From contig JAQFVV010012404.1 in NCBI GenBank assembly GCA_028023455.1, positions 14,431,000 to 14,494,999 on the forward strand: 64,000 bases of DNA. The letters run 5' to 3'. The notes under the pieces are model-generated. The model searched no databases, had not been told where the DNA came from, and saw only the letters and a program-made list of their open reading frames with translations. Of the stretch, positions 12,207 to 24,700 are shown piece after piece. Numbering within the stretch: the stretch's first letter is position 1; each line of letters begins with the position of its first letter. The position numbers were made by a program, and so were the translations under genes. The stretch comes from Epiperipatus broadwayi (taxonomy: Eukaryota; Onychophora; Udeonychophora; Euonychophora; Peripatidae).

Positions 12207-14292
12207 CTATAACATAACAATTCTCCTAATACAATCATCCCACCTTTTGTGTAAGTATATTGACATAAATTCTTTACCCAAATCTTCTGCATACCATACT
12301 ACCTTCCTCACCCACCCTGTTGCTTGCCCTTTACTCATATCCCAATTAAACACTATTTTGGCTATTCTCTTATTATTCATAAACTGCAATCTACTGAACA
12401 TTTTCATTTTGCTTTTTGCATCTCTCATATAAAAACTTGACCATCCCATTTCTTCATGAATTGCCTTCTTTGCCTTCCACACATCTGCATCTAATGCATT
12501 CTTCCTTCTTCTCTTTGTACTTTTTCTAAGTTATCTAATACCCCTTTACTAACACATAATGCATCATTATCATATGTTAACCTTGCTGCTGCCACTCCCT
12601 TCCATATAATTCTAGATACATCATAATTATTATATGGAAACACAGTTAATTTCTTTATAAATCCCTTTCTTTTGTTTGCTTCATTTATCAATTTTTTTCT
12701 CATTCATCCAAACAATTTTTCTGATTATTTAAGACGATTCCCAAATAGTTATACCTATTCACCATACTTAACTTTATATCTCCCAATACTCATTCTTTGT
12801 CTTCTCTTTCCCCAGTATTAATCATTATTAATGTTTCCTCACTAAATTTAATCTCTTTACCTGCTCTTTCACATGTCCTCAGAATAACTTCTATATTTTC
12901 CCTCTTTTCTGCACAAGAAGGCACACTATCTGCAAATAAAAAGACCTGATAATGTATATAATTCCTTGCAACCTATTAATGGTATCTCTACCCCTTTCCT
13001 AGTCTTTTGATTGTTTTCTCCATGTCTCTCAAATACAAAAAAAAATAAATGACATAGGCCATCTTTGCCTTAGTCCCACCCCATTTTTAACTTTATTGAT
13101 TCTATATTCCCTAATCAATACGTATAGTAATTATTTTCAAATAATCTCTTAATAATATCCACGAAAGCTCCATCCATTCCCAAATTTCCTAAATTTACCC
13201 ATATTTTATTCCTATTTACTCTATCATATGCCCTGTCTATATCTATAAGAACCATATATAACAGTTTATCTGTATTTCTATTCATATCTATAAGCTGTGT
13301 AACTACATATAAACTATCTCCTATATGCCTATCTGATCAAAAACCTCCCTGCATTTCTCCCACTATATTATTTCCTTCCATCCATTTTGCCACCCTTCCA
13401 ACCACCATATATGTGAAAATGTTGTATAACACTGACATTACTGATATCAGTCTACAATTGATTAACTTTCTATGATCCTTGTCCTTTCCCTTAAATAGTA
13501 GCTTTATTCTTGAATTACTCCAACTACCCAGTAAATCTCTCTTCTGTGCCATCTTATTAAAACATGATAATAGTTTTAATTTTGCATTATATTCCAAATT
13601 CATGACCATCTTTGCTGCCCATCCATCCAAACCTCTTGCCTTTCCACTTTTCAATTTCTTCCCTGCCTCACTCAGTTCATTTTCTGTAAACCTAATATTT
13701 GCATTACTATATGCTTTCATATTGTTATCATTCTGTCCTTCACATCTAACATCTTTTCTATATCCATTACATACTTATTTAAGATTGTCTCTAATTCTTC
13801 TCTGGAGTTACACTCTATTCCCTCATCATCTAGTAATATTATTTCTTCTCTCTCCTATAAATTCCTTCTTTTAATATATTTCCAAATTTTTTTATTCCCA
13901 TCTCTTCAATTTTTATTAATATCCTTGAGCAACTTACTATTTAATTTCATTTTCTGTTTACAATTATCTATTATAGCCAACACATCAGTTCTACCTTCTT
14001 TATTCTCAATATGACACTTGTATTCTCTGCAAACCTTCCCCCCTTTTTTACACTTTTTACTAACTCTCACTTTCCTATTACTATTTTTCTTCTGAATATT
14101 TTCACCTAAAACCCTATTTGCCACTTTTTCTACTTTACTACACTTGTTCTTATATTCAACCCAACCAACTCTTTCATAGTTTTTAACTTTTATTTTATAT
14201 TTTTCTAACGTATTCTTATCATTTATTCTCCATCCACATCTTTCACTATCTTTTCTACTTTTATTACTATTTTTCATCATATTAGTAAACAT
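12207..14292 (-). pseudogene. CR1-like reverse transcriptase and C-terminal domain relic, copy B
   Basis: The linker 14292-13906 is Lys/Arg-rich with Cys residues. The RT begins with FTENELSEAGKKLKSGKARG and continues to CRLISVMSVLYNIFTYMV (about 13465-13412), the usual finger region. Frameshifted pieces carry the palm: MVLIDIDRAYDRVN (about 13240, motif A Asp) and FADSVPSCAEKR (about 12930). In the latter the usual FADD box has lost one Asp. Downstream pieces at 12703-12491 (GVAAARLTYDNDALCVSKGV) and 12482-12207 are the thumb and C-terminal region. Loss of the second catalytic Asp and many frameshifts make it inactive. Confidence 0.7.
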
Positions 14293-14299
14293 TTCTATT

Positions 14300-14920
14300 G
14301 TAAAAAAATATGATCACTATTACATATTCTCTCTTCATTATTAAACACTTTAATTTTCTGTACTTTATTCATTTCCTCTTTCTCCACTAATACATAATCT
14401 ATTGTGTGAAACATATTATTTCTAGACTATGTGTATTGGCCTTCATAAATATTTGGCAATTTTCCAATTCTCAAATTTGCTGTCTGACAAAAATTCTTCA
14501 AAAGCTCTCCATTCTTGTTATCTACATCATCAATTTCTTTAATATGTCATTCATATTCCCTATAACGATTAATCTCTACCCCTTTTCTTTAAAACTGTAT
14601 ATCCTTAACTAGACATTCATGTTGCTGTTCCATTCCATTATAGTTAGGCTATTACCAGTGACTATACACACTACAGCCACCATCCATTCCTGCCTTCCTA
14701 ATCTTATATCAAACCACTAATGCTCTTGACATTGAACAGTATTTAAATATTTTTTTGACATACCTCCTATACCCCCACCCTTTTTTCTTTTCTACTTATA
14801 GCCAAGTCTTCTAGTGTAGGATTTTCTTCTCTTAGATGTGTTTCCACTTCTGCTAGTACCTCAAGCTCTTCATTTTAACTGCTTTATTTAATTCCAACCA
14901 TTTTATATGCTGGTATCAAA
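14300..14920 (-). pseudogene. CR1-like endonuclease relic (apurinic type), copy B
   Basis: Across several frames the minus strand shows pieces of an AP-endonuclease domain. Near the start is VETHLREENPTLEDLAI (about 14855-14800), including the Glu expected after an ET-type metal-binding motif. Later comes HTIDYVLVEKEE (about 14410-14375), typical of the IDY.L block. The domain ends with ICNSDHIF (SDH at 14310-14318), the conserved Ser-Asp-His near its C terminus. The intervening blocks are present but frameshifted. In LINEs this domain nicks the target DNA to prime reverse transcription. Confidence 0.6.
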
Positions 14921-15161
14921 ATAAAATTTTCAGATATGATATGCTGCTTCTTTATTAAAGTCAGGATTCTCTCTGCCAATATGTCCAAGAAAAACCTGTT
15001 AGCCACTTTACCTTTCCTTTCCATTCCCACCCTATCTTTTCTCCATATCCTGCTCTATTCTATTTCCACATCCTCATCTTCGTCCACTCCATGGCCTTTG
15101 TATCTAGACCCCCTTTATCTCTTTCCAACCTCAGCATAAAGACCAATATCCCCCTTCTATA

Positions 15162-16189
15162 TACACCTGGGTCTTGTTTTATATGGATTATTTTAATGCG
15201 ATTTTGAAGTTATGCGATTCGTGTTTCTTCTTAATATCTTTCATATTTCACTATATTTATTAGATATCAAGAATATTTAAATTATTAATAACTTATTTTG
15301 ACTTGAAATACTTTTTTTTCCCAAAAATATAACGTTATATTAGCAGTTAACGTGAATATGGCCTGAAGCTGCATTTAGAATATTAGTTTCTATGTAATAA
15401 CCTACTTATACTAATGACTAAATAATAATAATAGATTTATATTTACATATAAAAATATCGCAATAAATAGTCAAAAATTTTAAACTTTTAAAAAAAAAAA
15501 TTAGTTTCTATGTAATGACCTACTTATACTAATGACTAAATAATAATAATAGATTTATATTTACATATAAAAATATCGCAATAAATAATCAAAAATTTTA
15601 AACGTTTAAAACATATTTTGTTAATTATAACAGAAATAAATAATTTTTTAGATGTTTAAAATAAATACTAACAAAGATTTTATTGATTTTATAAACTGAA
15701 AATAATCTTTCTAATGATAATCTATATTCTTTTTGTTTTGATTACAATCTCATTTTTTTAATATAGAAACAAAAAACAATTAATGCAGCTCAAGACTGAA
15801 AGTGGCGTTAGTTGTATGTCACATGACGAATCTGATTTCTTAACATTTCCCAAACAAACGCATATTGTCAAATAGTCAAACAACCACTAATGATTAAAAT
15901 ATGTATGAAAAAATGTAAAATTAAATACTGTAGTTAATAAAAAAAGTTTGTCTTGTATTTTTTTTTTTTCAAATATTTGCAATTTTTTATTAGTCATACT
16001 TTGTTTCCTTATTTTTTTAATGCGAATTTTAAAGTAATTTTTTCTTCTTGCTTTGCTTTTATGTGATTTCTGAAAATTACAATCCCCTATCCCCATTTTT
16101 CAAGGTAAGTTAAGTCTATTTTTGTGCAATTTCTTTTGTGCGCATTTTCTGAGGAACCTATCTACCGCATAAAACAAGACCTAGGTGTA
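15162..16189. mobile_element. pogo/Tigger-like non-autonomous DNA transposon, copy 1
   Basis: The element 15164-16187 begins CACCTGGGTCTTGTTTTAT and ends with the inverted form (CACCTAGGTCTTGTTTTATG read on the minus strand), with TA on both sides. The subterminal AATGCGATTTTGAAGTTATGCG and GGTTCCTGAG blocks are shared with the copy at 61256-62463. The TA target and CGCG-type subterminal repeats resemble pogo/Tigger MITEs of the Tc1-mariner superfamily. No transposase can be read. The element interrupts CR1-like copy C and carries its own 118-bp tandem duplication. Confidence 0.8.
15383..15605. repeat. 118-bp tandem duplication inside pogo-like copy 1
   Basis: Two nearly identical units start at 15383 and 15501, each opening TTAGTTTCTATGTAATRACC and including AATATCGCAATAAATARTC. 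Only a few substitutions separate them, so the duplication is recent compared with the surrounding decay. Confidence 0.9.
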
Positions 16190-17405
16190 ATCACTTGATC
16201 TATATTTATTTTCCCACAGTTTTATTATTTGTATTTTTTCTGCTTATAAGCATTTACATTCTATTAGCAAATGCCTAATATTTTTCACGCTTTTCTTACA
16301 TAACCTGCAGACTAACTTACTTACATTTGTCCATTTATGTGTATATTCCCTTGTTGCTAGTGATCCTGTTCGAGACTTAAACAGTAAACTACTTTCCCTG
16401 CTATTATCATAAATTAACTTACATCCAATATCCTGTTTACTTTTATATATATTTAAGCTCTTTTTACTTTTCATACTAGAAATCAAGTTCCATATTTTTT
16501 ATTAATACCTCTAATCTTCTATCCCACTCTTTGCCACTATAACACTGAACAATCCTCCTGACACAATCATCTCACCCTTTATACAAGTATACTGACATAG
16601 TGTCTTTCCAAATCTTTTTTATACCGTACTACTTTTTACACCTATCTTGTTACCTGCCCTTTATTAATAACCCAACTAAATGCTATTTTGGTTATACTAT
16701 CCATAAATTGCAATCTACAATCATTTTCATTTTACTTTTTGCTTCTCTCATAATTTGACCACCTATTTCTTCTTGAATTGACCCCTTTGCCTTCCATATA
16801 TCTGTATCTAAGGCATGTTTTTGTATTTATCTTTATACTTTTTCTAAGTTCTTTAACACCTCTTTACTAACACATAACACATCATTACCATAGGGGTTAA
16901 CCTTGCTTTATCAGTCAGCTTTCTTTCCTTTGCTTCATTTATCAATTCCCCCCCCCCCATTTTTTCAAGAAATTTCTCTGATTTTTTTAAAGACAATTCC
17001 TAAATAGTTGTATCTGTTCATAATACTTAACTTTATATCCTCCCCCCTCCAAAAAAAGTTCTTTCTCTTCTGTTTATCCAGGATTTACCATCATTACTTT
17101 TGATTTTTCTTCACTAAATTTGATCCTGATCTTTTTGCCTATTCCTTCACAAGTCTTCAGCACAACTTTCATATATTTCCTACTTTTTGTGCATAAAAAA
17201 TACCCTCAGAAGATAAAAAATCTGATAAATGTATATATTCTCTTGCCATCTAATAATGGTATCTCTAACCCTCTTTCTAATCTTTCTATTGCCTTTTCTA
17301 TTTCTCAAATATAACAAAATAGGTGACAGGGCATCCTTGCCTTAGTCCCACTTCATTTTGAACTCTGTTTCTATGTTTCTTAATTGATACTGTAACCCTT
17401 AGTTT
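16190..17405 (-). pseudogene. CR1-like ORF2 C-terminal relic with CCHC-type knuckle, copy C
   Basis: On the minus strand the clearest part is 16486-16244. It contains SLLFKSRTGSLATREYTHKW followed by the zinc-knuckle-like CRLCKKSVKNIRHLLIEC (C-x2-C-x8-H-x4-C). This is the C-terminal Cys/His motif common in CR1, L2 and Jockey-type LINE ORF2 proteins. Upstream (to 17405) are frameshifted thumb and palm pieces matching copy B. An 11-base C run at 16948-16958 lies within it. The copy is inactive. Confidence 0.65.
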
Positions 17406-19035
17406 CTTTCATAAAGAAACTAATAATTGGGAAATAAATAGTAGGATTAGTAAATAACTATATCCGAATAAATTTTTTTTTTTAAGTTCAAGAAAAGTTA
17501 AAAGCTTTATTTAGAGAGATCAATGACCATGTGGCTTGAATTTAATGTATAGATAAACATGTTTGTATTTTATTTAAAATTATAGCATAGTATTATTATG
17601 TAGAGGGGAAGGGGGATTGACTATTGTGCACACTGTAATATCTTAAAATGTTGACTTATATTAATCATAATATTTATAAATAAAAAAAATGATAGTACAA
17701 ATAGAAATTGAATTTGTCATAGATAGTATTTGTTTGAAAGTTCTTTACAGGAGAATAGGTTTAAATTTTCAGGAAATTATGAAAGATATTTTGTACTAAT
17801 AAGAATTTGAACAAGTATATCACTATTTAGTATTGTGAGTGTGTGCATGTGTGATATATATGGATTTTTTTTTGATCATTGAAATTTACGCATTGTACTA
17901 TATACTATTTGATATAGTATAATGTAAAGGAATTTATTTTGTATGGGTTTTACAGGAATTGGTTATTGTTTTCAGTTCTAAATTTGATTTTAAGTTAAAA
18001 GAGGAAAAAAAAGAGAAATTTACTTATTAAAAATCAGGTATATAAAATATCCATTATTATAATTTTTTAAAAAAATATTTCTCATAGATCAAAGCAAGAA
18101 AATGTATCAAGAAAGATAAGATAATGAGAGCTGAGGTCAATAAACCAAAACCAACATTTAACAAATGTTGTGAAAGATTGTTTGAGGCATCGGTAGATAG
18201 AGAGGATCAAAGCAAAATTTGCAGGTGGTTATTTTTTTTTTATTATATAAAAGCTGGTGCAAATGAAGTAGGGGATTCTCTGGCTGATAATTCTCTGCTG
18301 CTTGCTAAGTCTCAGATCTTATCATTTGCCTCAGATAGCAGTTGACTAAAATTTAAGAAGTGTGTATGTATAACATAACATGAAGGGTTAAAGGAAATAT
18401 AAATGGATGTAATGATCTCTCCTTCAAAATCAATGATGACAAAATTAGTTCGCAACAAAAAGTTTTGTACATTATATCTCAATCTTCGTATTTGGCTTTT
18501 AAAATTTTGATTAAAATAAGATATCTCAGGAACAATATTTTATCCATGGCTTAATTAAAAACTTCAAGGATTAATTGGATTTTAATATAAATGTAGTTAG
18601 AATCATCATCATCATTATTAAGTTTTTTTTGATTGTGACACCAGTAAGAAAGAATTAATGTGCCAATAGTGTTTATTTGAATCACTCAAATATGCAAGGG
18701 ACACTTGTCAAATGTACAGGAAATAATTGCTGAAAATAAATTCGCAATTTTTTATCAATTATGAAATCAAACCTAAGAATATATGTGGGAAAAGAGCATC
18801 TAGAACACTGGTTTTGTTTGGATTTTTTTTCCTAAAAGAATACTAAAAAAAAAGTAGCATAAAAAAAAAAAAGAGAAATAAAGTTATGGACTAAAAATGT
18901 GAAACCAAGCATCTGGATTCGAACACAGGAACAAAAGTGTTTAAAAAAAATGAAAGTAACCTGCAGGACTATTTTTCAACAGTTTTAAAATTATTGTGAT
19001 TAAAAATGATAATACCGATTATTAATGTAGCTGCA
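17406..19035. other. AT-rich non-coding stretch
   Basis: No element boundary found. A 73-codon plus-strand frame at 18124-18345 has a more ordinary amino-acid mix than its neighbours but shows no motif I know. Confidence 0.4.
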
Positions 19036-19107
19036 TCCTGGATGGTAAATGGTGTTTATGTATGATATGCTCCTGGATGGTAAATGGTGTTTATGTATGA
19101 TACGTGT
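19036..19107. repeat. Two-copy tandem repeat, about 37 bp
   Basis: The text TCCTGGATGGTAAATGGTG followed by TTTATGTATGATA occurs twice in direct tandem with a few bases between. Confidence 0.9.
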
Positions 19108-21201
19108 ATGTTTTTCCCTTAAATTGGTATTGACCTTGCAAAATACTCGGATTTAGCTCCAAAGGAACCCAAACCAAAGACAATGCATAATGTTTTATTA
19201 TTTATTTCTTTTGTCTTTTATTTATATATTTGTTATTATGTTTAATAGATATTTAACATTCATAGTAAAAATTAAAAAAAAAGATGATTTTGATCCCATA
19301 AGAAACTATTGATGTTTTTTTTTTTAAAAAAAGAAATGAAAAATTGTTAATGTATAATCAAAGTGAGACAGCATGAATGCTTATATATTTGTCATATGAA
19401 AAAAAAAATTATCAAATCAAAATTATATGCCTATTATTAGGTTTGTGAATACCATTTGAATAGTCATTGCTGTGCCTTGACAAGTAGATGTGATCTATTT
19501 TGATCATAAATCTTGGATGAGGGTTGCTGTGTGCTTGACTTTTAAAATTAATATAGTTCATGGGTTTTGTTAGTGATCGGTTAAAACTGTCATTTTGCAT
19601 CAATACTATAATCACCCTATGTATGTATGCATGAAGCTGTGAATGTTGAGTATTACTGAGGTAGAGCTATCGTACCACCTCGAAGGGATAGATAGAAAAT
19701 AGCTATCTTATTATTTAATTACTATGTATGCAGGTATTGGGAGATTGAGGACTTGTTCCTAGCTCCATTTCTACTTATTATTTAATTAGGGAATTATTTA
19801 TATAGTTGTGGTTAAATATTTTGCATGCCTATTAAAAATAAATGTGTAGAGACTAGTTCCTCACATAATACTTAGTCTCAGGAAGAAAGCAGTGCCCTGG
19901 CCAATGCTAACATTTGTAGTTATGAATAATATGTTTAATTTCCCTTACTAAGAAACTAATGTGTGCATTATAAAGTGCTGCATAGTGATATAAATTGTAT
20001 GGAGGGTTTTTGCAAGATAGTATAAAAGTTGCTAGGGCAGGGTTAGGGTTATAATCAGATGTATGTATTGATGTGGGGGATGACAGAGTTGCTTTAATTT
20101 ATTTATACACTGGCCTACCTGTGGTCAAGGTTTATGGAAGATAAATATGAACGTCGTCAAGCTGTTACAACATACTAGCCTATCCACATGAATACCGTTG
20201 CCAGATTGGTGAATTAATGATCAGGATTACAGGGGGATAGTGGTGAATATTTAGTATGCATGAAAATAAAATGATTGTTTTATATTTCAAACAATTATTT
20301 ACAATTAATGAATAGCCAGAAAAATTGGATAGAATATTGTCTTTATATAGAAAATAAAAGATATTATTCCTTGTTGAAGTAGTTCAATTTATATTTATTG
20401 TAGTGAAGTTGGCCAAGAAATTGAATAAGCTGTTGGTTAAAGTTATACGATAATATATTTATATTTAAATGCGGAATTCTAATTCCATGCTTAAGCACAT
20501 TAATATTTAAAGTTGAAATATGGGTCAAAACAATGATCAAGTTTAATTCTGAAATTTAAATAATATGAAAGTATATAATTTTATTATTCTTATTCTTATT
20601 ATTATTTTATAGTGCTTAAGATAGTATATCTTAGTAGAATGATTTCATGCTAATCTGAAAACATAGAATGTCAATTTCGTTTGGAAAGAAATTACATTTT
20701 TTATTGTTCTTACAATGAATATAATATTTGAGATTGTTGTGATATTACATATATGTGTTTCTTTCTTATTTAAATATAATAAATATTTGTTATTGTTAAA
20801 AATTTACATGTGTCTTGTGTTTTGATATTTCAGATATCTAGAACCTTACACTGCCTTATAAAAGGTATATTCTATAAACTACCATAACCAATTTTGTAAA
20901 CATGGTATAAATACAATGTGTTAATATCAGATCACATTTAAATTTATGAATTGTCTTATGTTTGTTGATTTCCACAATTCATTTGATCGCATTTAAATTT
21001 ATGAATTATCTTATGTTGATTAATTTCCATAATTCATGTCCATAATTTACTTCCATAATTCGCCTATATAAATATCAACCAGGAAAGGTTTTTATAAAAG
21101 GGAATGATCATTTCATGTGGATAAAGAATATACCCAACTCATAAAATGTAATAGATTTAAAACTACTAGTTAATTTTGGCAAACAGATGATACAAAATAA
21201 A
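19108..21201. other. Non-coding stretch with a less AT-rich part
   Basis: The part from about 19630 to 20240 is less AT-rich and has mixed composition but no coding frame. An old LTR or other repeat is possible; no partner copy was seen in this window. The rest is AT-rich. Confidence 0.35.
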
Positions 21202-21771
21202 ATAAGTATGTGACTTTTTTCCGCATGCGTTAGTGAAGCTATAATTATATTATAATGTGTAATAGGTCTGCTTAGCGCTTTTGAGATTTAATGTTCAAAT
21301 CTCATACTCATAGTTTTGTGAATGAAGACTGTTGTGATTTATTGTACACATATGCAAATGAGTTTGAATTTTTAATTAGTTAATCCATTGTTTAGAGAGA
21401 GCAAAGCATGCTTCTCTTTCATTAATGGCACTGAAATCATTTGCTATGTAAAAAGCTTCTTTAACTTTTCTTTTGGCATCACTCTTCTCTGTACAAATTG
21501 TTTGGGCAGAACTGGGTTTGAATACATGGCCTGTAACTGCTTGGTGGTCCGAGAATACTGATATTCCTTCATTTTTATTTTTAACCCTGGACTAACAAAT
21601 TAAAAATTCAAACTCATTTGCATATGTGTACAATAAATCACAACAGTCTTCATTCACAAAGCTATCAGTATGAGATTCGAACATTAAATCTTGAAAGTGC
21701 TAAGCAGACCTATTACACATTATAATACAATTATAGCTTCATTAACGCATGCTAAAAAGTCGCATATTTAT
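21202..21771. repeat. Fold-back element with about 185-bp inverted arms
   Basis: The left arm 21202-21388 and right arm 21588-21771 are reverse complements with roughly 90% identity by eye, separated by about 200 bp. Shared text includes GCATGCGTTARTGAAGC at the outer ends, TAATAGGTCTGCTTAGC, and CAAATGAGTTTGAATTTTTA at the inner ends. Each arm also holds a T-arm-like motif, AATGTTCRAATCTCATACT, with a good match to the RNA polymerase III B box (GTTCGAATC) in the right arm. No clear target duplication was found. It could be a fold-back DNA transposon or two SINE-like copies in inverted orientation. Confidence 0.75.
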
Positions 21772-22894
21772 AATTACAATTTTTACTAGTGAAGAGAAAA
21801 AACAATTTATTACATAAAATAAAATAAGGGAAAATAGTCAATTCAGATATGTTAAACCTAGTTATTTAGTTTATTGCAATGTTATGAATATTAAAAGTAG
21901 ACATAAAATCCCTTTTCTGCTTTTGGTATTTAATATGATTCCCCCTGGTAAACTCACATTGAATTTTATTTTAGCAAGTTATGGGATCATATCCATTGGA
22001 TTGTAATGAATTAGTAGTAATTAATAATTGCACCTCATTAGCAGATCAAGACCTCGAGAGATTTGAGTACTTTATTAAATTTAAGAGAGCTAGCTTGGAA
22101 GTCAAATAGTGTAAATGTTAAAAATTGGGAAATACTATTTTGATAATTAATCTGGAATTAGTTGGAATAAAAAGTACATTCAATTCTGGTAGGTCTATAG
22201 GTGTGTTTAAGGAAATAAGATTAAGAGTTGTCAGTTAAAAAGATATAAAGGAGAACATAACACAGATATTTAATGTAATATAATTGTGACTTAAAAGTAA
22301 TAGATGCTGAGAATGAAATTAATAGTAGTTGGGTTAAATGGGAAGGATTTATAACATTTCTTTTATTTTATTTTGAATTAAATAATAATCTAGTAGTATA
22401 TTTTATAAACATAAGTTATGAGTTCTCTGCAGCTATTACTGATTTATTTTGAGTCATATAAGCAGCGATTACTGATTTATTTTTAGTCATTTATATATTA
22501 GAGATATACCTAACATTCTTGTGATTACCGTAAAAGATCATATATCTATATAAAGTTGTGGAAGAAAGTTGTTTATATTATTTAGTTAGAAGTAATAATT
22601 TATCATGAGAGTATTTACATAATTGTTATTAAGTTCAAAATTAAGACATGATAAATTAAATTGGATATATCAATGTCATAATTTTTTATGAAGACATTCT
22701 AATTACTTCTTTATTGTGTTCTATAGTAATAAACATGGATGATGATCTCTGGTGGGCATTACAATTTCATAGATACAATTTGGCATACATCATCTTATTA
22801 TTACTATTAGTAGGTAAACACACTAGCATTCCTTATTTGGTTCCAGTAATATTATTTTCAATTGACTTGCCTAAAGTTTAGGTTAGAGAGATAG
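21772..22894. other. AT-rich non-coding stretch
   Basis: No gene. If the following gag-like relic belongs to an LTR element, its 5' LTR would have to lie here, but no second copy of this text was found to prove it. Confidence 0.3.
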
Positions 22895-24700
22895 AAAGAG
22901 GGATTTGGTGCTCAATATGGGGCCTAATAATGATCTGTGGTTGGAAGAAACTATAAAGACTATGAGAGTGTATTAAGACAGTGTATATAATGTAAAAATG
23001 AGTGTGTGTGTGTGTAGATGATGTATAATAAAACAATATTATCAGTCTGTTTGCTATAGGATTAAAATTAGGTGTTTATATTGAAGATGTTCATTAGCAA
23101 ATAAATAAAACTCATTTGGGTTGTTTCATGAATCAATCTGTGATACTTGGAAGTCAATTTATAAGACATGTTATTGTCAATTATTAAGCAGGTGTATAGA
23201 ATTCTAGATGTTGAGATATTATAAAGACACTTATAGAAGTTAAAGATGAAAATTTGTCGAGTGAAGAGATAGATGAGGTAGATTGGTTAGACCACCAGTG
23301 CAAAACTTGGGGTGGATTTTGCCTCAGTTGATGGAGGGGAGAGGAGGTGTACACCTATTTATTAAAATTTATATAGTTAAGCATATGCAGTTAAGTTGAC
23401 CAGAGAATTCATAGAAAAAGATGAGGTTGGAGTGTGTAGATCAAGAAGTAGAATTTGAAGAAGTCCCAGAATTAGTTCCCATGAGTCAAGAAATAGCTGA
23501 AACTAAAATGACAAGTGTAGATAGCCAATCACTTCTTTTAATGATGCAAGAGATGATGAAGAAACAAGATGCTCAAAAATAAGAGTTAAGTAAAAAAATA
23601 GATGCTCAAAAAGAAGAGTTAAGTAAAAAATTAGATGCTCAAAAGGAGAGTACTGAAGCAAGAATTGAATGAAAGGATAGACAATCAAAATGCAAGGTTA
23701 GATGCACAGAATGATAGGCTAAATACTCAAAATGAGCGTTTACATGCATATCAAAATAGCCTGAAAGGAGAATTAAAAAGTAGACATCTTAGAGGATAAA
23801 ATAGATGCTCAAAAATCTTGGATAGGCAATCAGTTGAAGGTATTTAGAGAAAGTTGCAAAATACAAAGTGTTCAATTAGAGGGAAGAATTGACACTGTAG
23901 AAAGTGGAGTTAAAGAGGCTATGTAGATGAACCAAAAGGAACCTCATGAGTCAGTAGAAAATTTAAATTTTGCAGTGAAAGAGCAGATGGAGGCCATGAC
24001 CAAAAGTTTAGAAGGAAAAATACATCAGACTAAAGAACAATTGTGGAATGAGTATATGACAAAATTGATAAGAAGTTAGTTAATAGTAGGCAAGAAACAG
24101 TCAATCAGTTAAGTTGTCAGTTTTGCTTACATAGATGTAGACTGGAGAGATGGTAAAAGAATTTCAGAAAATCATTTAGAAAAGCTAGAGTATAAGATAG
24201 TGGAAACAAAAGAACAGAGTAGAGGTAGAAATATTCAAGAGATAAAGATTAAGATAGAACAAAATCAGGTTATATCTAGTCTAAATTTACAGTATGAAGA
24301 AATGAAATTTAATTGTAAAATAGCTGGACAAGACAGTGATCATAATTTTCATAATTTAGAGATGAGTGTAAAAAGAAATGAAACAGAAGAGGCTTATCCA
24401 TTGATAAGTAGTTTTAATATGGAGAAGAGAAATAATATATTCAATAAGACTTTGCCAGATTATAATTATAGGAGACAAAATAGTAATTGTGATGTTAAAA
24501 GTATTAATAAAAATATAGCGGATTTTCAGACAAAGATATGCTGTAAAATGAAAATGGATTGTATACAACCAATATTCTTTAAACCGTGAAATAGTGATAG
24601 TATGTTGTAGAAAGAAAATAATATTTTGATATTGGTTAGTGATGAGACGCAATGTAAAATGAGGAGTGATCTCATAGGGTTTGATCCCTTCCACTTTTTG
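22895..24700 (+). mobile_element. Gag-like retroelement relic
   Basis: TTTGGTGCTCAATATGGGGCC at about 22901 resembles a tRNA primer-binding site, and a coiled-coil coding relic starts some 520 bp later on the same strand. That order (primer site then gag) fits the 5' part of an LTR retrotransposon. No LTR pair, protease or reverse transcriptase was identified with it, so the family is open. Confidence 0.35.
23427..24587 (+). pseudogene. Coiled-coil (gag-like) protein relic
   Basis: A plus-strand frame begins with an acidic segment and leads into heptad-like repeats of the type DAQKEELSKKL, repeated about three times near 23560-23650. Further Lys/Glu/Gln-rich helical pieces follow. The longest open part (24200-24587, 129 codons) contains IQEIKIKIEQNQVISSL. 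The upstream part has in-frame stops (for example after KKQDAQK) and frameshifts. Repetitive coiled coils are common in gag-like or LINE ORF1 proteins, but no zinc knuckle or capsid motif is visible, so the assignment is by composition and context only. Confidence 0.4.

Larger units (their letters stand above)
11600..14925 (-). mobile_element. CR1-like LINE, copy B, endonuclease to 3' end
   Basis: This is the longest ORF2 copy. In minus-strand order it has an endonuclease part (14920-14300), a linker (14292-13906), reverse transcriptase (13720 to about 12700) and a C-terminal region (12482-11930) ending in a decayed Cys/His knuckle, then a 3' tail to about 11600. It lacks ORF1. Its 5' side abuts the 3' tail of copy C at about 14925, on the same strand. 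Stops and frameshifts occur throughout. Confidence 0.75.
14926..17405 (-). mobile_element. CR1-like LINE, copy C, 5'-truncated, split by a pogo-like element
   Basis: The 3' tail (14926-15161) matches that of copy B: GATTCTCTCTGCCAATATGTCC versus GAATCTCTCAGCCACTATGCCC. Coding homology resumes at 16190 after the inserted element and runs to about 17405, aligned with copy B 11850-13130. It ends within the reverse transcriptase. Removing the 15164-16187 insertion plus one TA restores colinearity with copy B. Confidence 0.7.

Noticed and set aside
18124-18345. 73-codon plus-strand frame with ordinary amino-acid composition
   Set aside because: No known motif, no splice signals that fit and no second copy; length is within chance for this window.
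24356-24694. 112-codon minus-strand frame
   Set aside because: It is the antisense shadow of the gag-like coiled-coil relic.
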